A stretch of 64,000 nucleotides of DNA from Prochlorococcus sp. AG-355-P18. Lineage in GTDB: Bacteria; Cyanobacteriota; Cyanobacteriia; PCC-6307; Cyanobiaceae. The translations under genes and the position numbers were made by a program. The DNA lies in NCBI GenBank assembly GCA_003280515.1, contig QCER01000004.1:31736-95735 (forward strand). The letters are read 5' to 3'. The number at the start of each line of letters is the position of its first letter. The stretch's first letter is position 1. The notes under the pieces were generated by a model that saw nothing but the letters and a program-made list of their open reading frames with translations, ran no database searches and was not told the origin of the DNA. This document shows, one piece after another, positions 16,464 through 23,463 of this stretch.

Positions 16464-16616
16464 TTAATCACAAAAAATCTTGCAATGGTTGTTACTCGGA
16501 TGTTCTGTACATTCATTATTCCAATAAGCTTCAATTTTTTTGAGCTTATTATCAAATGAAAGGTCTTTTTTATCCAAATTAATTTCTTGGATAGTAAATG
16601 TGTCATTAAGTGCCAT
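16464..16616 (-). CDS. Small protein with a CP12-like C-terminus, second copy
   Basis: 50 residues from ATG at 16616. A helix with LSFDNKLKKIEAYW leads to NNECTEHPSNNHCKIFCD. The C-x3-P-x4-C spacing is that of the CP12 C-terminal loop, and the protein is related in layout to the one at 16114. GGGG lies about 10 bases upstream of the ATG. A longer frame opens at 16721, but its extra N-terminus shows no homologous features. Confidence 0.65.
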   Translation of the reverse strand: MALNDTFTIQEINLDKKDLSFDNKLKKIEAYWNNECTEHPSNNHCKIFCD

Positions 16617-16854
16617 AAGACTTACCCCTTTACTACAACTATGTTCTAATTCATTTGAATAGTAAATTTCAAGTTTTATTTGTGCGGTTAGAGGAACAAA
16701 ATTGTACGGATTAAGGATCAAAAAAAAATCTCAAATTTTGAATAATTGCAAGGAAAATATTTTCAAAAAAGATATTCCAAATTTAAAAAAATTTGTATAA
16801 ATTTTGCTTAGAAATTATATTTTCTTAATACGTTCTTATGTCTGCAAGTAGCTA

Positions 16855-16980
16855 TTATTCATCTAACCTATCTGCATATTCTCTTAAAATCTCAGCCATC
16901 TTCTGAGGTGGAATTTCTTGTTGATATTCTCTACATAAATCAAAAAATTTATCTAAGAAATCTTTCATTGAAGATGACAT
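16855..16980 (-). CDS. Small helical protein, 41 residues
   Basis: MSSSMKDFLDKFFDLCREY continues through QQEIPPQKMAEILREYADRLDE, giving two amphipathic helices around IPP. The composition is coding-like. Function unknown. Confidence 0.55.
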   Translation of the reverse strand: MSSSMKDFLDKFFDLCREYQQEIPPQKMAEILREYADRLDE

Positions 16981-17077
16981 AAAAATTAGTATTTCATTTT
17001 AAAAGTAAAGTATGCAAACCTAACAAGCAATAAAAGACTCACAACCCCATAAGTAATAGCTATGCCTTACCTATACG

Positions 17078-17218
17078 TTATTTATTTATAAAGATATAAG
17101 CAGAATATAAATATACTAAGAAAACTCCAATAGCAATGGAACTTCCATAAATAAGTAAGTTCCAAAATCTATATAATTTAGGTTTTTTAAATTCTTTTTC
17201 TTCTTTTTTAGTAATCAT
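17078..17218 (-). CDS. 46-residue single-pass membrane protein
   Basis: A Lys/Glu-rich N-terminus is followed by one helix (LLIYGSSIAIGVFLVYLYSA) and a short tail. Its ATG overlaps the TGA of the gene at 17215-17331 (ATGA), implying translational coupling. Function unknown. Confidence 0.6.
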   Translation of the reverse strand: MITKKEEKEFKKPKLYRFWNLLIYGSSIAIGVFLVYLYSAYIFINK

Positions 17219-17331
17219 TTATTTTCTTTTTCTTTTCTGGCAGCATTACCTTTTGCTCTTAATACCAAAGTTATCGTAAGGGCAGCGCTCAATATCACAG
17301 CATCAATTAATAGGTGCGGGGAAATATTCAT
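17215..17331 (-). CDS. 38-residue membrane peptide coupled to the next gene
   Basis: MNISPHLLIDAVILSAALTI is followed by LVLRAKG and a Lys/Glu-rich end. The TGA stop overlaps the start of the 46-residue protein by the sequence ATGA. The pair looks like a tiny two-gene membrane operon of unknown role. Confidence 0.55.
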   Translation of the reverse strand: MNISPHLLIDAVILSAALTITLVLRAKGNAARKEKENK

Positions 17332-17415
17332 CAGCTGAAAAGAGAAATAAGAAGAGTCATTATCTTTTCAGCAATAAATCTATTAAACATTAAAATAGGG
17401 GTTTATCCCTCCAAG

Positions 17416-17435
17416 TTTAGATCGACTCTCAATCA
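17416..17435. repeat. Dispersed 20-bp repeat core, copy B
   Basis: TTTAGATCGACTCTCAATCA differs from copy A at 4228 by one base. It is preceded by a GGGGTTTATCCCTCC hairpin, as copy C at 20507 is preceded by GGGGTTTACACTTCT. Confidence 0.6.
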
Positions 17436-17480
17436 CTGACTATTTTAGCTTTTTAGTTTTCTTAAAAAACAGTATTTTGT

Positions 17481-17636
17481 TTAGCCAGAGCAAGAGAAGG
17501 CACCTGCAAGAATATTTTTAAAAATTGGTGCTTGACCCAATGCATACAAAAAGAAAGTTGATGATGCGAGAGTAATAGCTATTTTGGAAAGTCTATTAAG
17601 TTTTAAATTTGATACTTTTGAAAATGTAGAGTTCAT
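17481..17636 (-). CDS. 51-residue small membrane protein
   Basis: A basic N-terminus (SNLKLNRLSKIA) leads into one hydrophobic helix (ITLASSTFFLYALG) and a Gly/Ala/Cys tail ending FSCSG. Coding composition is good. Function unknown. Confidence 0.5.
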   Translation of the reverse strand: MNSTFSKVSNLKLNRLSKIAITLASSTFFLYALGQAPIFKNILAGAFSCSG

Positions 17637-17712
17637 TTGTTCTTTAATTTAATGACTTTATATTAGCTGCAAAAATTAAATATTCAGCATTAATATTTAC
17701 CAACGAATAATT

Positions 17713-17916
17713 TTATTGCTCCTTTTTCTCAGCTTGCATTTTTAGTAGTTCAAATTCTTTTTTAGAAACTATTCTGATTTTGTATGATGGATATCTTTTC
17801 TTCCACCATTTATTGATTGAAATAGCTACTCCTTCTAAATTTTGGGTACAAATATTGACCCATAGAATCTTAGTTTCAATTTCTTTATAGAATTCCCAAC
17901 TTGTAGGTGAAGCCAT
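17713..17916 (-). CDS. Hypothetical protein, 67 residues
   Basis: Starts MASPTSWEFYKEIETKILWV, with a basic middle (INKWWKKRYPSYKIRIVSKKE) and a helical charged C-terminus. A start four codons upstream is possible. It resembles no family I can name. Confidence 0.6.
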   Translation of the reverse strand: MASPTSWEFYKEIETKILWVNICTQNLEGVAISINKWWKKRYPSYKIRIVSKKEFELLKMQAEKKEQ

Positions 17917-17928
17917 TAAAAATCGCAA

Positions 17929-18261
17929 ATGAAAAAAATTTATAATTGTTGAAAAGATTCTATAAATTTAGGTATATGGTACAAAAGATAAAACTTTTGG
18001 TTTTTAATAAGAGGATTTAGTTGGTGATATAGAGTTTTCATTAAGTGGTAATAAAAAACTTTAAACAAAAGATTTACATCACTTTCGGCGTTTAGGAAAG
18101 TATTACTTTAATTTTATAAAGAGTTTCAATTAAAAAATATCTCCGCAAAGAAGGGGCCAAAAATTGACCCCTCTTGGTGAAACTCTTCCAAAGAAACACC
18201 ATTAAAATCTTACTCTGATAGTTGCAAATTTAAACAAATTAACAAAATAAAGATTAACAAT
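17929..18261. other. Intergenic region with one hairpin
   Basis: The only structure seen is the hairpin at 18150-18173. No convincing ORF or RNA fold otherwise. Confidence 0.4.
18150..18173 (-). terminator. Hairpin downstream of the 69-residue gene
   Basis: AGGGG and CCCCT pair across an 11-base loop. On the minus strand TTCTTT follows. It is placed correctly to end the gene at 18262-18471. Confidence 0.45.
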
Positions 18262-18471
18262 TTATGCGGCCTTTTTAAAAGGGTTTATATTCCTTAAAAA
18301 GTTATTACTTTTGCGGGTACTCATTTTTCTATATCTTTGATTTATATCCAAAATATATTTCCTAGCTTTCTTATCACTTTCAATTTTCTTTCTTTGAAGA
18401 CGTAAAGCCTTTAAATCTTCTATTGACATTAGGCTATCATCTTCGTTGAAATTCATATGATCAAATTGCAT
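18262..18471 (-). CDS. Hypothetical protein, 69 residues
   Basis: An acidic N-terminus (MNFNEDDSLMSIEDLKALRL) is followed by a long basic helix (QRKKIESDKKARKYILDINQ) and a basic tail. Probably a soluble coiled or nucleic-acid-associated protein, but the family is unknown. An internal ATG at residue 6 is possible. Confidence 0.6.
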   Translation of the reverse strand: MQFDHMNFNEDDSLMSIEDLKALRLQRKKIESDKKARKYILDINQRYRKMSTRKSNNFLRNINPFKKAA

Positions 18472-19054
18472 CAGTTTAAGAAATTAAGTTTCTCCTTTAA
18501 GTGAAAGATTAACAACCTTATCTTTATTTGCAATAGAGATAATTAACCAATTTAACTCAAATTAGTTTCAGTCTTCAGATAGCTATAAATTTAAGTATTA
18601 AAAACTTTCTAAAATCAAGAAAAACTTTTTATTGAATTAGATGGAATTTCTACAGTTATAAATGATTCTCCATAATGAGATGCGGCTGATCTTATTAGTA
18701 ATAAGTAAAAGAAATTAACTAAAGCTTTCTCCACTAGGGTTAAGTAACTAATTTAAATAACCTCATATTTTTTGTTACAGTAATATACAAAATAAATTTA
18801 TCAAGCAATCAATATATTTATCTTTTAAAAAACAGTTGCATATTATTAATTTAAAAATTTGCACTATCAGGCTTTAAGAAGCGGTCTAAATCCTCTTGGA
18901 GTATTGGACTTTAGCCCGATCTATTTTTTGCAAGAGAAAAATAGCACTGCAAGGTAACTAGATGACTAAATTATTATATTTGATTCTGATTAAGACTTTA
19001 TTGGTTAATTAATTAAGATTATCTGAGTGTATGTTGGCATTATTTATTGTATAA
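18472..19054. other. Long intergenic region with a structured, less AT-rich segment
   Basis: No ORF over 30 codons is convincing. A distinct GC-richer patch lies at 18861-18944. It has a perfect 8-bp hairpin CTATTTTT / AAAAATAG (921-928 with 937-944) whose loop TGCAAGAG can pair with CTCTTG at 18893-18898, a pseudoknot-like option. A 16-codon hydrophobic frame starts at 18962 after AAGG. This could be an RNA leader plus micropeptide, unproven. Confidence 0.35.
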
Positions 19055-19138
19055 TTTTGCTACAAAACTATAGTTATATCAATAGACTCAGTATTTTTGC
19101 TCATTGATATATTAATTCTTGGAATAATATTATTATTG

Positions 19139-19255
19139 ATGCCTAAAGAAGGTTTAATTTTGAAAAAAATAACTAAATTTTTTAAACTACTGAAGAGAAG
19201 AATTGATATTCTCAATGCAGAGGCTGAATTAAAATTTATATTAGAAAATGAATAA
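19139..19255 (+). CDS. 38-residue basic peptide, coupled to the next ORF
   Basis: MPKEGLILKKITKFFKLLKR continues through RIDILNAEAELKFILENE. The frame stays open upstream, and a TTG at 19097 would add a hydrophobic helix (LLIDILILGIILLL), making a membrane protein. Its TAA overlaps the next ATG as TAATG. A minus-strand frame covers the same bases but is less protein-like. Confidence 0.4.
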   Translation: MPKEGLILKKITKFFKLLKRRIDILNAEAELKFILENE

Positions 19256-19401
19256 TGGGATTCCCACATTGTCCTATTTGTGTGGTTCTAGCATTTGTTT
19301 CATTTTTGATAGGAGTTACTCGTAGTTATATGTTCTATATTCTTTTAAGGGAGTTTGTTAGAGCAGAATCTAATTTTAAATTGAAGTTTAGTTCCTATTA
19401 A
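19255..19401 (+). CDS. 48-residue single-pass membrane protein
   Basis: MGFPHCPICVVLAFVSFLIG starts with a CPxC-like pair (HCPIC) and a helix, followed by a basic tail. It is translationally coupled to the previous ORF through TAATG. Function unknown. Confidence 0.5.
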   Translation: MGFPHCPICVVLAFVSFLIGVTRSYMFYILLREFVRAESNFKLKFSSY

Positions 19402-19458
19402 TTGTTGACATCTAAGTATAAATACTTTATAAATGAATTGTAGTAAATACTACTAAAT

Positions 19459-19534
19459 CGTCCGATCTACCATCTGATAGACCGCAGTACGACTCAAGCC
19501 ATAGGACGGGGACTTGAGCAAGTTCAGGAGCTGC
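19459..19534 (+). ncRNA. Downstream-peptide / glutamine-riboswitch-like leader (Yfr6 5' region)
   Basis: A GC-richer leader with an H-type pseudoknot: CGTCC (19459-63) pairs with GGACG (19504-08), and CTCAAG (19493-98) pairs with CTTGAG (19513-18), interleaved. A small TCTA/TAGA hairpin and CGCAGTAC lie in the junction; CTGC at 531-534 could pair with GCAG at 484-487. A 33-codon ORF follows. This matches my memory of the Downstream-peptide motif, a glutamine-binding RNA found upstream of short peptides in marine cyanobacteria and covering the 5' part of Yfr6. A covariance search would be decisive. Confidence 0.65.
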
Positions 19535-19537
19535 ATC

Positions 19538-19639
19538 ATGGTAAACATGTATTTCAATGGAAAGTCATTCGTATATTGTAGAAAACAAGAAGATAAGTTA
19601 ATAAAGCTTACTTATAGAGGATCTATTTACTTGAAATAA
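19538..19639 (+). CDS. 33-residue Yfr6-type peptide, DUF4278-like
   Basis: MVNMYFNGKSFVYCRKQEDK ends with LIKLTYRGSIYLK. The LTYRGxxY motif is that of the small DUF4278 family. AGGAG at 19526-19530 is a good ribosome-binding site 7 bases before the ATG. It is placed directly after the riboswitch-like leader. Yfr6 was described as an RNA carrying a 33-codon frame, which agrees in length. Confidence 0.65.
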   Translation: MVNMYFNGKSFVYCRKQEDKLIKLTYRGSIYLK

Positions 19640-20032
19640 GTTTTCTAATTTCTTTTTTTTAACAACTTTAGACATTTATTGAAGCTTTGGGATTAAGTAT
19701 TTATTAATACCTTATAAGAAAAACTTATTATGAAGATATTTTTTGCCTATTTAAAAATTCATATATTCGTATATTTAGTAACTAGAAATTAATTGTAAAG
19801 TAACTAATTTGATATTAGATTTCTAAAGGGTTATGCAACCTATTTCCGAAGAACTTTACAAAAAAATAGTTGAGAGTTCTAAAAAATGAGTAAGTTATTG
19901 ATTGCTTTATTAGCTTTAGATATAGGCGTTAGTCTGTCTAAAGTTTTTATTTTTACCTGAAAATCAAATTACTTAATAATAGAAGCAATTGTTTTCTAAA
20001 AAGAAATAGTAATGAGATATTTTTTGATATAT
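19640..20032. other. Intergenic region with two overlapping micro-ORFs only
   Basis: Two tiny plus frames, 19833-19889 (18 codons) and 19886-19960 (24 codons, hydrophobic), overlap as ATGA. Neither has a convincing ribosome-binding site, so I do not call them genes. Nothing else is seen. Confidence 0.35.
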
Positions 20033-20122
20033 TTATTTTAAAAAATAAAAAATTAAACCAATAAAAGAACTACCTAAAAGAAGTAGCACCATTAAAAAAG
20101 ATATTAACTTTGCTAATCCCAT
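20033..20122 (-). CDS. 29-residue single-helix membrane peptide
   Basis: The frame MGLAKLISFLMVLLLLGSSF continues to IGLIFYFLK: one transmembrane helix with a short basic end, like the small photosystem or cytochrome subunits in size. It overlaps the last codons of the decaying gene upstream. Identity unknown. Confidence 0.4.
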   Translation of the reverse strand: MGLAKLISFLMVLLLLGSSFIGLIFYFLK

Positions 20123-20496
20123 AAAGATAAATCAGAATTTCCTGTTGATCTTTGTATCCAGTGAATTTTACAGACATTATTTACTTTTTTAAAATTGACG
20201 TAACTGTTGGTAAGTCATCATTAGCGGTCCCTTTATAAGTAAATTTTGAACCTAGTGTAAAAATGCACATTACTATATTTTCGCTTAGAAATTCGAATCG
20301 GTGTTTTAGTTATTTCTGCCTTTTCTTGAACTATATCACCAGTCATCATTTGTGCGAACCCTTTTGCATCTATAGGATTACCACTTGGTCTTATGAATAA
20401 AAAATCTGGAGTCGCATTGTCAACAAAAAATGAAGCCATTTTTTTTGGATTGGCAAACTCATTTAATAATGAAATTATTGTTTCTTTATCATTTAT
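20113..20496 (-). pseudogene. Frameshifted NTF2/SnoaL-like gene
   Basis: A continuous protein can be read only by changing frame twice. The N-terminal part (NDKETIISLLNEFANPKKMA, then DFLFIRPSGNPIDAKGFAQM) shifts in the T run near 20302 into HRFEFLSENIVMCIFTLGSK and YKGTANDDLPTVTSI. It then shifts back in an A/T run near 20190 into KVNNVCKIHWIQRSTG. No start codon precedes the first part. The residue pattern fits a small NTF2/SnoaL-like protein. Two single-base homopolymer changes could also be sequencing errors, but the missing start argues for decay. Only 68 codons remain open (20233-20439). Confidence 0.7.
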
Positions 20497-20520
20497 AAAA
20501 AAAGGGGTTTACACTTCTAG

Positions 20521-20530
20521 TTTAGATCTA
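20521..20530. repeat. Dispersed repeat core, degenerate copy C
   Basis: TTTAGATCTA follows a GGGGTTTACACTTCT segment, matching the left parts of copy B at 17400-17425. The right half has diverged. Confidence 0.4.
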
Positions 20531-20531
20531 T

Positions 20532-20583
20532 TATTTAAAATGTACAAATCAAAATAGTATTTAAAATGTACAAATCAAAATGG
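20532..20583. repeat. Tandem duplication of a 26-bp unit
   Basis: Two head-to-tail 26-bp units begin TATTTAAAATGTACAAATCA and differ at one base. They lie directly after repeat copy C. This looks like a recent slippage duplication. Confidence 0.85.
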
Positions 20584-20642
20584 AATAATCCTAAAAATAA
20601 TTCGTTAGGATGATCGAAATATTTGTATTCTTAATGTAAATC

Positions 20643-20765
20643 ATGATCAATTCATTAAACAAATTATTGCCCGTTGGCAAAAAGGTCAAAAAATACTTGC
20701 CTTTCTTTATTGGATTTAAATTACTTACATTTACTGGCTTTCTTACTTATTTAATGAATCGCTAA
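20643..20765 (+). CDS. 40-residue small membrane protein
   Basis: MINSLNKLLPVGKKVKKYLP is followed by one helix (FFIGFKLLTFTGFLTYLM) and NR. Basic N-terminus, single pass. The DNA for codons 8-13 contains a TTGCC/GGCAA hairpin. Function unknown. Confidence 0.5.
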   Translation: MINSLNKLLPVGKKVKKYLPFFIGFKLLTFTGFLTYLMNR

Positions 20766-20807
20766 TTGATATAACCTTAACAATAAATTTTCTTAAATTA
20801 AAATCTA

Positions 20808-21002
20808 GTGAATAAAGAAAAACGAACTAAAGGATTTAAGTCTATGTCAAGTATGCAAAGACAAGAACTGATATTAAAGAAGATGAAAGAGAGAGGCATA
20901 GAGGTGGGAAGCGGAGTTCCGAATAAAAAATACGATAGCAAAGAGGTTTATGAATTAATTCATATTGCAAATTGCTTCCCAGAATTAAGAGATAAAAAAT
21001 AA
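20808..21002 (+). CDS. Hypothetical protein, 64 residues
   Basis: Starts with GTG. Basic and helical: GFKSMSSMQRQELILKKMKE, then RGIEVGSGVPNKKYDSKEVY and a short Cys-containing end. No membrane segment. The SMQRQELILKKM helix is reminiscent of small nucleic-acid-binding proteins, but no family is recognised. Confidence 0.6.
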   Translation: MNKEKRTKGFKSMSSMQRQELILKKMKERGIEVGSGVPNKKYDSKEVYELIHIANCFPELRDKK

Positions 21003-21034
21003 AAAAAATATTTAGGTTTCTTTAATTGAGTAAT

Positions 21035-21415
21035 TTATTTTGGTTCCCTTATTGCAGTAATAATTAATCCACCTATCAATGCGAGATTCATAAATACTGC
21101 TCTTTGATGAAAAGGAAATACATGAAAAATTATTGTTGTTGGAATAATAAATAGTAATAAAAAGACTGAACCGATTCTTTGATTTTCCCCAAATATAAAA
21201 AATCCAGAACCCAAGATAAGACATATAATTGCTCCCACTAGAAAAATAGATGAAATTGGTTCAGGAATACCTTTTGAAGAAATATATTCAACTGTTCTCT
21301 CAAAATCATTTATTTTGCCTGGTATTGACGAGATAAATATTGCTGAAATTGATAATCTTGAAAAAAAATCTAAAAAAGATTTGATACTTTTATTTTTCAA
21401 AAAAGAATTTTTCAT
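21035..21415 (-). CDS. DoxX family membrane protein
   Basis: 126 residues with four hydrophobic helices. It has a DoxX-like N-terminus (FSRLSISAIFISSIPGKIND) and the family's typical FLVGAIICLILGSGFFIFGE second-helix region. DoxX proteins are small inner-membrane proteins of uncertain role, some linked to quinone or thiosulfate redox chemistry. A second DoxX gene lies at 47751. Confidence 0.82.
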   Translation of the reverse strand: MKNSFLKNKSIKSFLDFFSRLSISAIFISSIPGKINDFERTVEYISSKGIPEPISSIFLVGAIICLILGSGFFIFGENQRIGSVFLLLFIIPTTIIFHVFPFHQRAVFMNLALIGGLIITAIREPK

Positions 21416-21613
21416 AATCTTATTATAAGAAAAAAATTTTATGCGTTTGATAAATACTTTATTAGTCCGAAATAATTTTAAATTTTTCTCAAAGAGGTTT
21501 TGCTCAATTAATAGAAATCTTTTTAATTAATGTGAATCTTTTTAAGGTAATTAATAGTAATTTATGAATTGTCTTTTTATATTTATGAAATGATAAATTT
21601 AATTAAAATAAAA

Positions 21614-22090
21614 ATGTTTAAAAAATTCATTTTAACTTCTTTTTTACTTTTTAGTTCTCTAATAACTATATATCCTTCAAAAAAAGAAAATACTAATTTT
21701 TTCGATTATTGTTATTCCCTGGAAAAAATAATTTCTAGAAATAAATTAGAAAAAAGTAAGAATCTATCGAAGAATTTTAAGTCTTTAGCAAATGATATTA
21801 CTCTATTTGGGACTAACAAAACTAAAGGTAATTTTGCTAATAAGATAATTAATCAATATAAAAATTCCAAAAAGTCATTTATTATAACTGTTTTTCCAAA
21901 TCAAATTTATTGTTTAGCAGGATATTGGATTGAGGAGATAATTCCAGGAAAATTTGAATCCATTTTCTATGAGAAAACCAATCAAAAAATAAATGAATAT
22001 AAGAATACTAAAAAAGAAGTAGATAAATTTATTAAAGAAATTAATTTAGAATATAAATCTATAAAAAAAGAAATTAATGATTTCTTTTAG
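21614..22090 (+). CDS. Exported hypothetical protein
   Basis: 158 residues from ATG at 21614, chosen because it gives a clean signal peptide (MFKKFILTSFLLFSSLITIY). Starts at 21590 and 21569 are possible. The mature part is Lys/Asn-rich and helical with a central ITVFPNQIYCLAGYWIEEI segment. Convergent with the next gene, 4 bases apart. Unknown family. Confidence 0.65.
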   Translation: MFKKFILTSFLLFSSLITIYPSKKENTNFFDYCYSLEKIISRNKLEKSKNLSKNFKSLANDITLFGTNKTKGNFANKIINQYKNSKKSFIITVFPNQIYCLAGYWIEEIIPGKFESIFYEKTNQKINEYKNTKKEVDKFIKEINLEYKSIKKEINDFF

Positions 22091-22094
22091 AAAA

Positions 22095-22544
22095 TCAGAA
22101 CCTTTTTTCTAATAAAATTGATTTATTTATTATGGTCGATTCATTTTTTTTAGATTGCGAAATAAAAAATAGCAGTAATGCCAAAATAATTACAAATCCA
22201 AAAATTGATAAACTATAAATTATTTTATTTTTGATATTAAAGTTAAGTTTGTTTTTGGTAATTTTTCCAAAAAACAGAAATTTTTTATTTGATAATGAAT
22301 CATATTTTTCAGAATTTTTTTCAAAATAATAATTATTAAATAGTTCTTCCCTATTTTCATTAATATCTTTCTGTAAATTATTTTCAGAGGCCCCAACTTT
22401 GTAATTCGATTGCTCATAAAAAAATTCATGTATGTTTGAAATATTTGTTATTTTTTTATTTTTAATATTTGATTTAGTTTTTATTAAATCATTATCAAAC
22501 CATTCGTCATAAACTATAAAGTTTGGTTTAGCAAAATAAGACAA
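22095..22544 (-). CDS. Hypothetical protein with one C-terminal membrane helix
   Basis: 149 residues. The N-terminal 100 residues are polar (YFAKPNFIVYDEWFDNDLIK and an Asn/Lys/Glu-rich stretch), followed by one helix (IIYSLSIFGFVIILALLLFF) and a short tail. It is therefore probably a tail-anchored protein. Family unknown. Confidence 0.65.
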   Translation of the reverse strand: MSYFAKPNFIVYDEWFDNDLIKTKSNIKNKKITNISNIHEFFYEQSNYKVGASENNLQKDINENREELFNNYYFEKNSEKYDSLSNKKFLFFGKITKNKLNFNIKNKIIYSLSIFGFVIILALLLFFISQSKKNESTIINKSILLEKRF

Positions 22545-22739
22545 TACCCTATCTCAAAAAAAAGTACATTAAAAAGATAAATCAAAGAAAAAAAAGAAAG
22601 TTATTTTTGTTGGTAAATTTCATAAATCATGTTTATAAATCATCATTAATTGTCAACTTTTCATTTAAAGTAATTTCTTAAATTTCTAAACTTTTAATTA
22701 TTTGATTGTTTTTCGCGAGTTAATTTGCTGGTAAATTAA

Positions 22740-22895
22740 TTATTTTGACTTTCTAGTTCCACCGTAGGCATAATTTTTATGAGTAGAAACTTGATTCCAA
22801 CATTCTTTACAACAAAAAATCCAGTCTTTATGAATTGTGGATCTTATTCTGTAATGAATTTTATCCGGCTCATGACATAAGTCGCATTTTCTCAT
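22740..22895 (-). CDS. Small zinc-ribbon protein
   Basis: 51 residues with two Cys pairs, CDLC near residue 4 and CCKEC near residue 28, on a basic background (HYRIRSTIHKDWIF). This is a treble-clef or zinc-ribbon layout, suggesting zinc and perhaps nucleic-acid binding. No family name is certain. Confidence 0.65.
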   Translation of the reverse strand: MRKCDLCHEPDKIHYRIRSTIHKDWIFCCKECWNQVSTHKNYAYGGTRKSK

Positions 22896-22975
22896 TAATT
22901 TATTAATTTTAAATTTATTTTATATATTCAAAAGTTTGATTTAAAAAGATTCACGAAAAAAATTTTATCGTGTCA

Positions 22976-23068
22976 TTATAAAAAAGCATTCCACATATCC
23001 TGAAGCAAAGCATTGGTATTGTTGACTGCAAATATTTTTACTTGATTAATAACATTTCTAATTTCCAT
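22976..23068 (-). CDS. Possible 30-residue ORF
   Basis: MEIRNVINQVKIFAVNNTNA ends with LLQDMWNAFL. The composition is protein-like, but there is no clear ribosome-binding site. Confidence 0.3.
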   Translation of the reverse strand: MEIRNVINQVKIFAVNNTNALLQDMWNAFL

Positions 23069-23234
23069 TATTTTATATCTGAGCTGTAATAAATTTTTAA
23101 TGGAATTTATGAAGCATTTATTTAGCTTTTATTAAATATTAAACTCTTTATTATACATCTCAATTAGTACTTTAAAAAGAAACTCACGAATATTAATTGA
23201 TTAATTTTAGTATGGATTTAATCATTTTAATTCT

Positions 23235-23378
23235 ATGAACATTTACTTATTTTGGATATTATTTCTCGCTCTATGGGCAACTGTACCTTTAATGATAATT
23301 AAAGGTAGAGTAGATGAAGTCCCTAAAATTCAGACTTCACCAAAAGTTAAAGCAAAGAAAAAAGGTTGGTTTAATTAA
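23235..23378 (+). CDS. 47-residue single-pass membrane protein
   Basis: One helix (LFWILFLALWATVPLMII) is followed by a basic tail ending KVKAKKKGWFN. The layout resembles small photosynthetic membrane peptides, but it is not one I recognise. Confidence 0.55.
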   Translation: MNIYLFWILFLALWATVPLMIIKGRVDEVPKIQTSPKVKAKKKGWFN

Positions 23379-23463
23379 CAGAATCTCTGACTTAATAAAT
23401 AATAATCTGTAAGATAAATATTGATAATTTAAATTAAAGTTTAAGTAAATCTTATTAATAAAC

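Noticed and set aside
19060..19269. 69-residue minus-strand frame
   Set aside because: It is antisense to two coupled plus-strand ORFs with more protein-like sequence; left out though not disproved.
21012..21224. 70-residue minus-strand frame inside the DoxX gene
   Set aside because: It overlaps DoxX on the same strand in another frame and has no family features.
22220..22429. 69-residue frame inside the gene at 22095
   Set aside because: Alternate frame of a longer, better supported gene.
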